Shown one piece after another: positions 35,662 to 43,513 of a stretch of 46,134 nt of DNA. The notes beneath the pieces are model-generated. The model did not search any database. It had not been told where the DNA came from and saw only the letters and a list, made by a program, of their open reading frames with translations. Position 1 is the stretch's first letter. The number at the start of each line of letters is the position of its first letter. Source of the DNA: Hyphomicrobiales bacterium (GTDB lineage: Bacteria; Pseudomonadota; Alphaproteobacteria; Rhizobiales; Rhizobiaceae); assembly GCA_900474095.1 (NCBI GenBank), contig UCOA01000186.1, forward strand, positions 1-46,134. Direction: 5' to 3'. Both the position numbers and the translations under genes were made by a program.

Positions 35662-36876
35662 CTAACCCGCCTTCGAGACCGCCGAACCATTCGCCCGTAG
35701 CAGCGCCATCAACATCGGACCAAGCGAGAATTCACCATTCTCCGCTCGTCGGGTGAGATCACGCAGATATCCACCAGCGGAATTAATCTGCCCTCCCCTC
35801 TCCAGGATGCAAGCCATCGCCGCGGCCGCGTTTTCCGGCCCCATGATTTCGCAGGCGTCCTGGTATGCCGACGGACTGACGCCGAGCATCGACCGCACCA
35901 CGACCGCCCCCGCCATCAGGTCGCGCCAGTTCCCAACGGCACCTCCTGGCCCATACATCGCGATCTCGGGGCACGCCCTCAACACCATTCCAAGCGGGAA
36001 TGCCTTTATCGGCTCACTCGCAGGTCTGATGGCTTGGCTCGGATTTGCTCCCTGCTTCGTTTCGGAGCGAGGTTCAGATTCATGGATGGAATCGGTATTT
36101 GAATTCTGTATGTGGCGTTCAATTTGGACATCATTGATGTCTGTTTTTTCTGAATTTACCTGTATTTCCAGCAGATTGACGATTTCGTCGCGCAGCATCT
36201 CCATTTCTTCGATAATTGGTTCCAGATCGCCAACCTGCGGCCTGCGTGGCAGCCGTGCGAGAAGCCCGATGAAATGCTCCTCAATCATTCCCCAATCCCC
36301 TGACGCTCCCTCCTCCATGGCAGCAGAGATCAGCTTGCGGACATCACGACGGCAAATCGACAGACGTTCCTTCAAAAGACGAAAGGCTTTTCGATCCGCT
36401 GCCACCTGTTGAGCCATGAGGGCAAGTTCGGCCGCGCGGGCAAGCATCGGCGCCAGGCTAAAGCCGAAAGCGTCTTCGATCGTACCCGCCTTGTCCTTGT
36501 GGGCGTAGCGCTTGCCGTTAGGACTGTCCTTGCGGATGATCAGGCCAGCATCGACAAGCGCCGCCAGGTGCCGGCGCAGGGTGGTGCCGGTGATGCCGTG
36601 CGCACGCACTGTCAGCTGATTGTTAGAGGGGAACACAACCAGGCCCCTCTCCTCGCCTAACTGCTGGTCGGGATAGAACGAGAGGAGCGCGTTGAGCACA
36701 GAAAGCGCTCGGTCCGTGACACCGAGTACAGCTCGAGCCTCACAGGCGTCGCGAAACACTTTCCACTTGTCGACCGATCGACCGGTCTTTGTTTCAGCTG
36801 TTGCCAGTTGGCCTTTTACCAAGGCAAGCGTCATCGGCCGCCGCCCGAAGGGCGTCGTCACACTTCCAATCTGCAT
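35662..36876 (-). CDS. repC: Replication initiator RepC
   Basis: 404 aa, the usual size. The N-terminal part has KWKVFRDACEARAVLGVTDRALSVLNALLSFYP and FPSNNQLTVRAHGITGTTLRRHLAALVDAGLI, the winged-helix DNA-binding region of RepC. The C-terminal part has GNWRDLMAGAVVVRSMLGVSPSAYQDA and GGYLRDLTRRAENGEF. AAGGTG lies seven bases before the start. RepC is the only protein needed for initiation in repABC plasmids and acts mainly on its own gene. Its amount is normally limited by the antisense RNA encoded just upstream. Confidence 0.95.
   Translation of the reverse strand: MQIGSVTTPFGRRPMTLALVKGQLATAETKTGRSVDKWKVFRDACEARAVLGVTDRALSVLNALLSFYPDQQLGEERGLVVFPSNNQLTVRAHGITGTTLRRHLAALVDAGLIIRKDSPNGKRYAHKDKAGTIEDAFGFSLAPMLARAAELALMAQQVAADRKAFRLLKERLSICRRDVRKLISAAMEEGASGDWGMIEEHFIGLLARLPRRPQVGDLEPIIEEMEMLRDEIVNLLEIQVNSEKTDINDVQIERHIQNSNTDSIHESEPRSETKQGANPSQAIRPASEPIKAFPLGMVLRACPEIAMYGPGGAVGNWRDLMAGAVVVRSMLGVSPSAYQDACEIMGPENAAAAMACILERGGQINSAGGYLRDLTRRAENGEFSLGPMLMALLRANGSAVSKAG
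36085..36180. other. Candidate oriV inside repC
   Basis: An AT-rich patch lies in the middle of repC; 36121-36180 is only about one third G+C, far below the surroundings. It encodes a low-complexity linker (around QIERHIQNSNTDSIHES). In studied repABC plasmids the origin lies in an AT-rich segment of the repC coding region. The assignment is by analogy. Confidence 0.5.
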
Positions 36877-36934
36877 CTTCTTTCACCTTCAATTAGGCAA
36901 AAGAAATTCGCTCACCAGAACGGTGCCAAGACTC

Positions 36935-36963
36935 TTGACTGTGATTCGGGGAAATGCGATTCT
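36935..36963 (+). promoter_or_regulatory. Candidate promoter of the antisense RNA
   Basis: TTGACT (36935-36940), 17 bases, then GATTCT (36958-36963) on the strand opposite to repABC. The -35 is close to consensus; the -10 is weak. It would start a transcript near 36970, in the repB-repC gap where repABC plasmids carry their ctRNA promoter. Confidence 0.45.
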
Positions 36964-36969
36964 CTAGTT

Positions 36970-37023
36970 GCTAGACACGAGAAGGGCTTCCACGACGGCA
37001 ACGTTTGGGGGCCTTTTTCTTTT
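36970..37023 (+). ncRNA. Candidate counter-transcribed RNA (ctRNA) controlling repC
   Basis: The 152-base repB-repC gap carries, on the plus strand, a promoter-like pair and about 45 bases later a hairpin with a T-run. The predicted RNA is about 50 bases, the size of ctRNAs in other repABC plasmids. By the known model it pairs with the repC leader and stops repC expression, setting copy number and incompatibility. No coding capacity is seen. Confidence 0.6.
36982..37023 (+). terminator. Rho-independent terminator of the ctRNA
   Basis: The stem pairs AAGG-(G)-CTTCC (36982-36991) with GGGGG-CCTT (37007-37015), allowing G-U pairs and one bulge, and is followed by TTTCTTTT. An inner ACG/CGT pair can stabilise the loop. 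Such an element is a standard part of repABC antisense RNAs. Confidence 0.55.
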
Positions 37024-37028
37024 GCGGT

Positions 37029-38039
37029 TTAGTCTCCTGTTTTCTTCTGAACGTCGAGGCCTGCAATATATTCGTCGTGCAGCGCTTCAATTCTCGAAGC
37101 CATGAAGTCGACGAAACCGGCCGGAACGGCTTTCTCAAATCTCAGCGTCGAGCCACTCTTCGCATGACTCAACACCGCTAGGGTGATGCCTTTAGAAACA
37201 ACGCTTGTTGTGCCCTGGTCAGATCGAGACGGGCCTGTCTTAAGATCTAGCGCAGCAAGAACCTTCGCAAATCTCTGCTCGCTCGGGAGGACGTCCAGGC
37301 TCGGGACCAATGTCGCCTGTGCGCACCGTACTGCATCGGGGTTTTTCAACCACTTCTCGGCGAATTCCACCCAGCGGCGGCGGCCTATATCCTTTGCCGG
37401 GCCAATCCTGACAAGAAACTCGCCGGGAACCGTCCCCGCAACGCGCAGCATCTCCGAAATATGAGATTTGCCCGTCGACAACGACGCTGAAATAACGTCC
37501 CTGCTGAATCCGGCATTCTCCTGCGCCAACGCGAAAGCGCATTTCTCGATGAATGACAGATCGTTGCGATTCGTATTTTCTTCGCCCTGGAAGATGACTG
37601 CCTGTTCGTCGGACAGGTCGCGGATCGTAGCCCTGAACTTTATATTGAGCATCCGCGCAGCGGCCAGACGCCTGCGGCCGTAGACGATCTGAAAATAGCC
37701 GGGACGCTCTGGATGAGGCCGAACTAGCCCCGGCACGATCTGTCCGCGCACCTGGATCGATTCCGCGATTTCCGCGACAGACGCGGAATGCGCCATGTCT
37801 TCAAAGCGGTCGCTGATTGCGGAACTGAGAATGAGATTGGGATATAGCTCGACAACGTGCTCGCCGTCCTTCAGAAGTTTGTCGGCAAGCTGCCCGCGTT
37901 CCTGAATTTCCCGCATCCCTGCGGCAACCTTCTGCAGATGCGGTGACGCCGTCTTGACTTCAAGACGGCCAGGATCGGGTGCCGCGGGCGAATTCCCCAG
38001 CACGTTTGCAAACAGACCCTTCGAATCCTTCCGGCTCAT
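37029..38039 (-). CDS. repB: Plasmid partition protein RepB (ParB family)
   Basis: 336 aa from the ATG at 38037-38039, which overlaps the repA stop (ATGA) and gives MSRKDSKGLFANVL, the typical RepB start. The ParB N-terminal nuclease-like box has IQVRGQIVPGLVRPHPERPGYFQIVYGRRRLAAARML. The helix-turn-helix part has FALAQENAGFSRDVISASLSTGKSHISEML. It binds the parS sites (two copies upstream of repA) and works with the RepA ATPase to move the plasmid to daughter cells. Confidence 0.95.
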   Translation of the reverse strand: MSRKDSKGLFANVLGNSPAAPDPGRLEVKTASPHLQKVAAGMREIQERGQLADKLLKDGEHVVELYPNLILSSAISDRFEDMAHSASVAEIAESIQVRGQIVPGLVRPHPERPGYFQIVYGRRRLAAARMLNIKFRATIRDLSDEQAVIFQGEENTNRNDLSFIEKCAFALAQENAGFSRDVISASLSTGKSHISEMLRVAGTVPGEFLVRIGPAKDIGRRRWVEFAEKWLKNPDAVRCAQATLVPSLDVLPSEQRFAKVLAALDLKTGPSRSDQGTTSVVSKGITLAVLSHAKSGSTLRFEKAVPAGFVDFMASRIEALHDEYIAGLDVQKKTGD

Positions 38040-39214
38040 TCCCGCCCCCACGATTTCCAGAGCAAATTTTCAATTTCTGAATTGGCCGCATTGATGGATT
38101 CCATCGCCCGGTCATAGGTCTTGGGCGCGGAAAATCTGGTACGCTGGACTTCGTAGAGACTCTGTTTCCAGGTCAGTGCATCAGCCACCGCAGCGGACTT
38201 GATAACCATGTTCAGGAGCAGGTCTTCGCCAAAAACTTGCCGCATCAATGCAGTCATGTTGGCTTGAGGATGATCGTTGGGTTCGAATTTGGTCACAAGG
38301 AACTTTGCGAAGTCCCATTGTGCGGACGTGCCCATATCGCTCAAGATCTGCATGTAGGACGCAGCGAGTTCCAGAAACTTGCCGGTTGAATCCACATCCA
38401 GCATGTGCGCTGGAACCGGAATAAGCACGCCCGTCGCGGCCGTGAGCGACGAAAGCGTGAGAAAATTCAGCGAGGGTGCCGAGTCCATCAGGATCACATC
38501 GTAGTCGTCTGTCACCTGTTCCAGAGCCTGCGAAACGCGCAGGAGAAAACTCGTGCCGCCGCTCTTTCTCATCTCGAGAGCCACTGATGTCTCGAACTCA
38601 GTGAGATCCAAACCGGCGCAGATAACGTCCAGGCCAACAATGTGAGATTTGTGGATCAACTGTTTCGTTGGAACAGGATCGTCAAAACGAATTGCTGAGA
38701 AGAGCGTGTCGCCCTCTCGAACGTCAAAGCCCGCCAGTGCTCCATGAAGACTTGTAAGCGACGCCTGAGGATCAAGATCCAGAGCGAGAACCCGGTAGCC
38801 TTTCAACGCCAGGAAATGTGCCAAATGAATGGTCGTCGATGTTTTGCTGGATCCACCCTTGAAATTCGTAACGGCGATGATCTGGCACTCCTCGCCGTCT
38901 ATTCGGCGTGGATTCATCCATTTCTTCCTGCCATTTTCAGACAGGTACATTCTTAGTTCGAGCACCTGCTCAAGGGTATATAAGCGTCGGCCATTGCCGG
39001 TTACCTCCGGCGTCGGCCCCTTTTCCTTTAGGGAAATCTGCCGGATGTATGCTTCGGTAACGTCAAGGAGCTCGGCAACTTCCGATGATGCAAACTTTCG
39101 CATCGTCCGGGTCGCATCCGGCGGAAATTGAGCCATACTCAAATTTTTCAGAGCCAATTCCAGTTTTCCGGAAAAGGTCTGCATAAAATCCAGGCTGCTC
39201 AGTTGGCGACGCAT
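38036..39214 (-). CDS. repA: Plasmid partition ATPase and autorepressor RepA (ParA family)
   Basis: 392 aa. The start at 39214 has GAGG six bases upstream. The N-terminal helix-turn-helix region is FASSEVAELLDVTEAYIRQISL. The ParA-type ATPase follows, with the deviant Walker A KGGSSKT at 119-125, ALDLDPQASLT, and VILMDSAPSLNFLTLSS. RepA with RepB drives segregation, and it represses the repABC operon by binding its own promoter. A large palindrome at 39244-39286, 30 bases upstream of the start, is a good candidate for the operator. Confidence 0.96.
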   Translation of the reverse strand: MRRQLSSLDFMQTFSGKLELALKNLSMAQFPPDATRTMRKFASSEVAELLDVTEAYIRQISLKEKGPTPEVTGNGRRLYTLEQVLELRMYLSENGRKKWMNPRRIDGEECQIIAVTNFKGGSSKTSTTIHLAHFLALKGYRVLALDLDPQASLTSLHGALAGFDVREGDTLFSAIRFDDPVPTKQLIHKSHIVGLDVICAGLDLTEFETSVALEMRKSGGTSFLLRVSQALEQVTDDYDVILMDSAPSLNFLTLSSLTAATGVLIPVPAHMLDVDSTGKFLELAASYMQILSDMGTSAQWDFAKFLVTKFEPNDHPQANMTALMRQVFGEDLLLNMVIKSAAVADALTWKQSLYEVQRTRFSAPKTYDRAMESINAANSEIENLLWKSWGRE

Positions 39215-39243
39215 TGAAAACCTCGTTCATCGATCGCCCGAGT

Positions 39244-39286
39244 TAGACAACGTTTGGTTAACAAATCGTTAACCAAACGTTGTCTA
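39244..39286. promoter_or_regulatory. Large palindrome upstream of repA (candidate RepA operator)
   Basis: Two perfect 19-base arms (TAGACAACGTTTGGTTAAC and its complement) flank a five-base centre. The site lies 30 bases before the repA start codon, where RepA binds to repress repABC in studied plasmids. The palindrome is certain; its role is inferred. Confidence 0.7.
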
Positions 39287-39362
39287 CGGTAAAAATCGAT
39301 AGTTCGACAAAATGCCGTAGCTTCACAGTAGATCGATTCGGTGGACGAGTCCAAGTCGCACA

Positions 39363-39380
39363 AGTTCCCCGCGGGGAACT
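39363..39380. promoter_or_regulatory. parS-like centromere site 1
   Basis: The 18-base palindrome AGTTCCCCGCGGGGAACT fits the repABC parS consensus GTTNNNNGCNNNNAAC. It is one of two copies upstream of repA and is the expected binding site of RepB. Confidence 0.82.
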
Positions 39381-39390
39381 TACAGAAAAC

Positions 39391-39408
39391 CGTTCCCCGC
39401 GGGGAACG
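39391..39408. promoter_or_regulatory. parS-like centromere site 2
   Basis: The palindrome CGTTCCCCGCGGGGAACG has the same 16-base core as site 1, starting 28 bases after it. The spacing puts the two sites nearly three helical turns apart, roughly on the same face, which would suit joint binding by RepB. Confidence 0.82.
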
Positions 39409-39458
39409 GATTGGCTGATATCAACGGTTCTAAAGGCGTTAACCGGCTCCCCATTCAG

Positions 39459-40976
39459 CTAATCCCGTGAATTTGTCGTAGCCGAATAAAATGTGCGGAC
39501 GTCCTGCGAAAACGCCTTTCGCGCTGATGGGGAGGTATAGAACATATGACCACCCCGATAGAGCTCGAGCTTCAACCGTCCCGCGCCAAGCGCCGACGGT
39601 AGATGGTCGACGACATATTTGCTGAAACCGTAGGGCGTCAGAGCGTCGCTGTATCCATGCGCCACCATCACCCTAAACTGAGGGATCACCGATAGGAGGT
39701 CGCGGATATCGGTTGCCGCGGTCGCGGTCACGCGGCTATCGCCACCCCTCCCACCGTTCCATTCCCAACGGCGGTTCACATCCTCGTTCAAGAGTGTGTA
39801 TGTCATATCGGTTTTGAATCCGAGTTCGTCGCGGGCGTAAGTGGCAAAGGCAGCGCCGTAGGCCCGGGTGAAGCCGTCGAGAATGGGATCGTCGTTTTGG
39901 CGAGTGGCCGCCTCGGGATAGGCATCGGCAACCGAATGGGCAGCATCATAGGGGCTGACAACCCTGCCCTCACCCGCCGACTGCTTCGTATAGATGTCGC
40001 CGACGAAACCGCGCGTTCGCGAGACCTGCTGCTGCGGAATACCCGTGAGCTGTGAGACACGGGCATAGAACGCATCCGCAGAAGATCCCTGCAAAGGCAG
40101 CCCCGCCAGCGAGACAAGATAGTCGGACATGGCGAAACGTTCAGCGTCCTCCACGAGGCTCGGGTCGAACGCATTTTTCCGCTCAAGTTCCGCAGCGGCG
40201 AGTGTGGGCAGGCGCAGGGCCGCAGCCAGCGGATCGTCGTCAGCGCCCCACAGAAACCGGCCCTCGATCATCGGCGAAATCATGACGACGCCTGAGACAA
40301 GCATGCCCTGGGTTTCCTTCAAGGCTGAAGCAACTTTGGCGGCGCGAAAACCACCGTAGCTTTCACCCAGAAGATATTTCGGCGAGGGCATGCGCCCATT
40401 CTTCTGCGTGTACAGGGTAATGACCTTGGCGAGACTCTCGGCATCTTGACGGACGCCATAGAAACTTTTGGCATCCTCATTGTCGGTGGGGCGGCTCCAG
40501 CCGGTCCCAACGGGATCGATCAAGACGAGGTCTGTGAAAGAAAGCCAACTGTCCGGATTGTCGACCAGCGAGGGGCGGGTGCCATCGTCCTGACGTTCAC
40601 CGAACTCAAGGATGCGTGGACCGACCAGCCCGAGGTGAAGATAGGCCGAGGCGGCGCCCGGTCCCCCGTTAAATACGAAGGTGAGGGGGCGATCGATCGG
40701 CCGGTCCTTCGCAACATAGGCCGTGTAGAAGATTTTCGCAGAGCGGTGGCCGTTCTGGCCGAACAGGTCAAGCGTACCTGCAGTCGCCGTATAAGGCAGC
40801 ATGTCAGTACCCAGCTTCAGGGTATGCTCGGTGATCGAGTCCGGCGGTATGAGGCTGAAAATCCCGCCCTGTACGCCTTGTTCCGGCGGGCGCCCGTGCT
40901 GATCCTGAGCCAATGCGGACGTGCCGAAAAGAACAAACAGCACTGCGACTATGCGTGTGATGTGGAACGCTCGCAA
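39459..40976 (-). CDS. Secreted S10-family serine carboxypeptidase-like protein
   Basis: 505 aa from a TTG at 40976, chosen because AGGAGG lies seven bases upstream and a good signal peptide begins there (MRAFHITRIVAVLFVLFGTSALAQ). A longer frame starts at 41045. Alpha/beta-hydrolase features: FNGGPGAASAYLHLGLVGP for the oxyanion region, DPVGTGWSRP, the nucleophile Ser in LLGESYGGFRAAKVA, and acidic and His residues in VAHGYSDALTPY and YRGGHMFY. It probably cleaves peptides or small amides in the periplasm. It faces away from the repABC control region and has no clear partner. Confidence 0.88.
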   Translation of the reverse strand: MRAFHITRIVAVLFVLFGTSALAQDQHGRPPEQGVQGGIFSLIPPDSITEHTLKLGTDMLPYTATAGTLDLFGQNGHRSAKIFYTAYVAKDRPIDRPLTFVFNGGPGAASAYLHLGLVGPRILEFGERQDDGTRPSLVDNPDSWLSFTDLVLIDPVGTGWSRPTDNEDAKSFYGVRQDAESLAKVITLYTQKNGRMPSPKYLLGESYGGFRAAKVASALKETQGMLVSGVVMISPMIEGRFLWGADDDPLAAALRLPTLAAAELERKNAFDPSLVEDAERFAMSDYLVSLAGLPLQGSSADAFYARVSQLTGIPQQQVSRTRGFVGDIYTKQSAGEGRVVSPYDAAHSVADAYPEAATRQNDDPILDGFTRAYGAAFATYARDELGFKTDMTYTLLNEDVNRRWEWNGGRGGDSRVTATAATDIRDLLSVIPQFRVMVAHGYSDALTPYGFSKYVVDHLPSALGAGRLKLELYRGGHMFYTSPSARKAFSQDVRTFYSATTNSRD

Positions 40977-41168
40977 GATATCACTCCTCCTCGGTAACTT
41001 CGCTTTGAGAAGTGTAGTGCGATCGGCCTCGTTCAGAGAACTCAACTCCTCTTGATCACCGCCGTGATGGGAAGCGCGCCGGCGCGATTGAAGCTAAAGG
41101 CGGTGTCCCCTTCAATGTTCCGGTGCTAAAAGCCGCGACTGTCACCAAAAACACTGGACAGAAATTCC

Positions 41169-41684
41169 ATGAACGTTGCACGCTACGCCGACTACATCGG
41201 GGACCTGAGGGCACTTTTTGCTGAACTGGACCGGAGGTCCGAACGATTCCAAACATTCGATGTGCGGCTGGAACTGGTCGCAGCCGGCAGCCTTGTCGTG
41301 TACGAGACTAAGCGACGCAAAGGCCAGACGGACAGTTTGTATTACGGTCGCTCCGCAGCCACTGGCCAGAACCAACAGATTTCACAGGCGGCTGCGTTTT
41401 CAGCGATCGATCGGTTTTTCGCGCTTGGCCAGTTTGTGGCATTAGCCGACCAGGCGGAAGCCGGTAGGGCCTCCCAGGCCCGATCGGTGAATGCGCAATA
41501 CCCGCACTGCGCGGTCAATTTTTCCTTTCGCAAAAAGGGTCAGGCAGTCGCTCGCTCCATGCTGATGGTCTTCGTTGGATTCAATGACGAAACCGATGCA
41601 TTGGAATTCATTTCAATGACGGATGAGCCGACATTCGTAACGCAACGACCGTACTACACAGCAAAGTCCCATGAATGGAAGTGA
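41169..41684 (+). CDS. Unknown soluble protein
   Basis: 171 aa; not recognised. No signal peptide or membrane segment. It has VRLELVAAGSLVVYETKRRKG, SLYYGRSAATGQNQQISQAAAFSAIDRFFALGQFVAL and a C-terminal LMVFVGFNDETDALEFISMTD. The last looks like a short alpha/beta element. The ribosome binding site is weak. A truncated acetyltransferase follows directly, so the area may be a junction of rearranged pieces. Confidence 0.55.
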   Translation: MNVARYADYIGDLRALFAELDRRSERFQTFDVRLELVAAGSLVVYETKRRKGQTDSLYYGRSAATGQNQQISQAAAFSAIDRFFALGQFVALADQAEAGRASQARSVNAQYPHCAVNFSFRKKGQAVARSMLMVFVGFNDETDALEFISMTDEPTFVTQRPYYTAKSHEWK

Positions 41685-41693
41685 GTGGGGTAG

Positions 41694-41915
41694 GGAGCAT
41701 GCGTTCTCCTGACGAAATGGATGGTGCAGTGGGCAACGACCGCGCCACGAATATCGGCGGCCAAACTGCTTTGCACGGCCGGCAATACCCGAGCTGAAAG
41801 GTTCTACGAGCGGGAAGGATGGAGGCTAGCTGGCTCCTTTGAGGATACCCTTTGGGTGCCGGAGGGTGTCAGGAGAAATTCGTTGTCCCTAACCATCGAT
41901 TTCAGAAAAATCTGA
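41694..41915 (+). pseudogene. Remnant of a GNAT acetyltransferase (C-terminal part)
   Basis: A frame of 73 codons without its own clear start ends in LLCTAGNTRAERFYEREGWRLAGSFED, the last part of a GNAT-family N-acetyltransferase (the FYEREGW acetyl-CoA/substrate strand). The N-terminal half with the acetyl-CoA loop is missing, and an in-frame TAG at 41691 closes the frame upstream. An ATG at 41721 exists but would give only 64 aa. This is best read as a decayed fragment. Confidence 0.65.
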
Positions 41916-41947
41916 TACCGGCAGCCCGAAGGCTCCCAGCGCGGTTT

Positions 41948-42877
41948 TCAGGAAATCTGCGTCACTATTGATTGAGGCTTACTGAAAACTGCAATGGCGG
42001 AACAGACGCCGGCGAACTGCAAAGTCGCTCCGATCGCCTCGGTGGGAGATGGAAACCGGCCCTCGAAGATGAAGCCGTAGGCGAGGCCGAAGACCGTTTC
42101 GGCAACGATGAGCTGGGCGCAGAGTGCCAAGGGCAAGCGACGAGAGGCAACCACCCAACACCACGTCGCGAACCACGAGCCGACCAGTCCCATCACCAAC
42201 GCCCACGCGACAAAGCGCAAGGTTTCCGAAGCGGATGTCGTACCGGCCAAATCGAAAGAAGCCAACGGCAGCAGGAGCAGGCTTCCGATCGCCGCGCCGA
42301 CACCTTGCACCCCTGTCCATTGCAGACCATCCGGCGCGTTGGCCGACCGCATCACAGCCGCATTCGCCAACCCGTAAGCGATCCAGAAAGCTAGCGCTGT
42401 CGAACTGGCGAGAACGCCGAGCAAAATCGACGGCATGTCCGTCACCTCTGCCGCGCCGATCGCCGCGACGTTGACGATCCCAACGCCGATCGCAATCAAC
42501 ACCAACGGTAAGGCGAATGTTCGCCATGGTGCGGAATGGTCTCGCATATTGGCGATGATCGCCAGAAACACGGGCATAGTACCTATAATAACGGGCGGAA
42601 CGGCTGCACCTGCGAACTGGACGGCAAAGGCAGCACTGACGAAATACCCGACATATCCCGCCCCACCGAGTATTAGCCCGATCAGAAGCCGTGAGGAGGC
42701 GATGCCGGCGGGCCGGAACCGTCTATCGGCCATCAGGAGAAGGCAGGCCAAACCGAAGATACCACAGCGGGCAATGGTCAAATCCCATGCGGTGAATGGT
42801 GCGACGGCGCGCGGGGCGACGAAGGTCAGCCCCCATAAGGCGCAAGTGGTCAGACCGGCTATGATCCCAAGCAGCAT
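41948..42877 (-). CDS. EamA/DMT-family transporter
   Basis: 309 aa with about ten membrane segments in two repeats, as in the drug/metabolite transporter superfamily. It starts with a hydrophobic helix containing LTTCALWGLTFVAPRAVAPF, and the second EamA repeat has LLLPLASFDLAG and VAETVFGLAYGFIFEGRFPS. AGGAG lies eight bases before the start. It is divergent from an Lrp-type regulator, a common pair in which the regulator controls export of an amino acid or related compound. Confidence 0.9.
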   Translation of the reverse strand: MLLGIIAGLTTCALWGLTFVAPRAVAPFTAWDLTIARCGIFGLACLLLMADRRFRPAGIASSRLLIGLILGGAGYVGYFVSAAFAVQFAGAAVPPVIIGTMPVFLAIIANMRDHSAPWRTFALPLVLIAIGVGIVNVAAIGAAEVTDMPSILLGVLASSTALAFWIAYGLANAAVMRSANAPDGLQWTGVQGVGAAIGSLLLLPLASFDLAGTTSASETLRFVAWALVMGLVGSWFATWCWVVASRRLPLALCAQLIVAETVFGLAYGFIFEGRFPSPTEAIGATLQFAGVCSAIAVFSKPQSIVTQIS

Positions 42878-42962
42878 GATGTTCTCCTATTGGAGCCATC
42901 ATGCAGTGCGATCCGACCGATTTATATGGAATAGTAAGAGCGGTTCGCATAGATTACTTGCC

Positions 42963-43442
42963 ATGTCGAAGGCAAAAGCACCTCAGAACCTTCAAATTGG
43001 AAAATCGACGCTGGACGAGACGGACGCACGTATTCTTGCGGCGCTCGATTCCGATGCCCGCCTGTCGATGAGCGAGCTTGCCCGCCTAGCCGGCATGTCC
43101 GCTCCGAGTATATCGGAGCGAGTTCGCAGGCTCGAAGCTGCCGGCATTATCCGAGGCTTCACCGTCGATGTGGATACGCGCGCCATCGGCTATCAGATAC
43201 GGGCGATGGTGAGAATCCGGCCGCTACCCGGCAAGCTTCACCTGGTGGAACGGCTCATACAGGAGCGGCCGGAATTTATCGAATGCGACAAGATCACCGG
43301 TGATGATCCTTTCCTTGCCCGGCTGGTCGTCCATTCGATCGAACAAATGGACGATGTTCTCGAAGCGCTCTCCGAGCACGCCGTCACCAGCACGGCCGTC
43401 ATCAAGGGAACGTCTGTCAAACGGCGCTTGCCACCGTTATAG
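42963..43442 (+). CDS. Lrp/AsnC-family transcriptional regulator
   Basis: 159 aa from the ATG at 42963; a longer frame upstream is rejected because it would cover the divergent transporter gene. The N-terminal helix-turn-helix has LDETDARILAALDSDARLSMSELARLAGMSAPSISERVRRLEAAG, split here as the winged-helix motif. The C-terminal RAM-type domain has RAMVRIRPLPGKLHLVERL and VTSTAVIKG. It probably regulates the transporter next to it in response to an amino acid. A small hairpin (GCGAAA/TTTCGC, 43442-43461) begins at the last base of its stop codon. Confidence 0.92.
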   Translation: MSKAKAPQNLQIGKSTLDETDARILAALDSDARLSMSELARLAGMSAPSISERVRRLEAAGIIRGFTVDVDTRAIGYQIRAMVRIRPLPGKLHLVERLIQERPEFIECDKITGDDPFLARLVVHSIEQMDDVLEALSEHAVTSTAVIKGTSVKRRLPPL

Positions 43443-43513
43443 CGAAAGTGAGGGTTTTCGCATCAAACGGCAGAAGCTGATCATTGATTTGAACCCGATG
43501 CCTTCAGCGACGA

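Noticed and set aside
42435-42962. N-terminal extension of the Lrp-family regulator
   Set aside because: The extra 176 residues would run antisense through the DMT transporter gene; the family start is at 42963.
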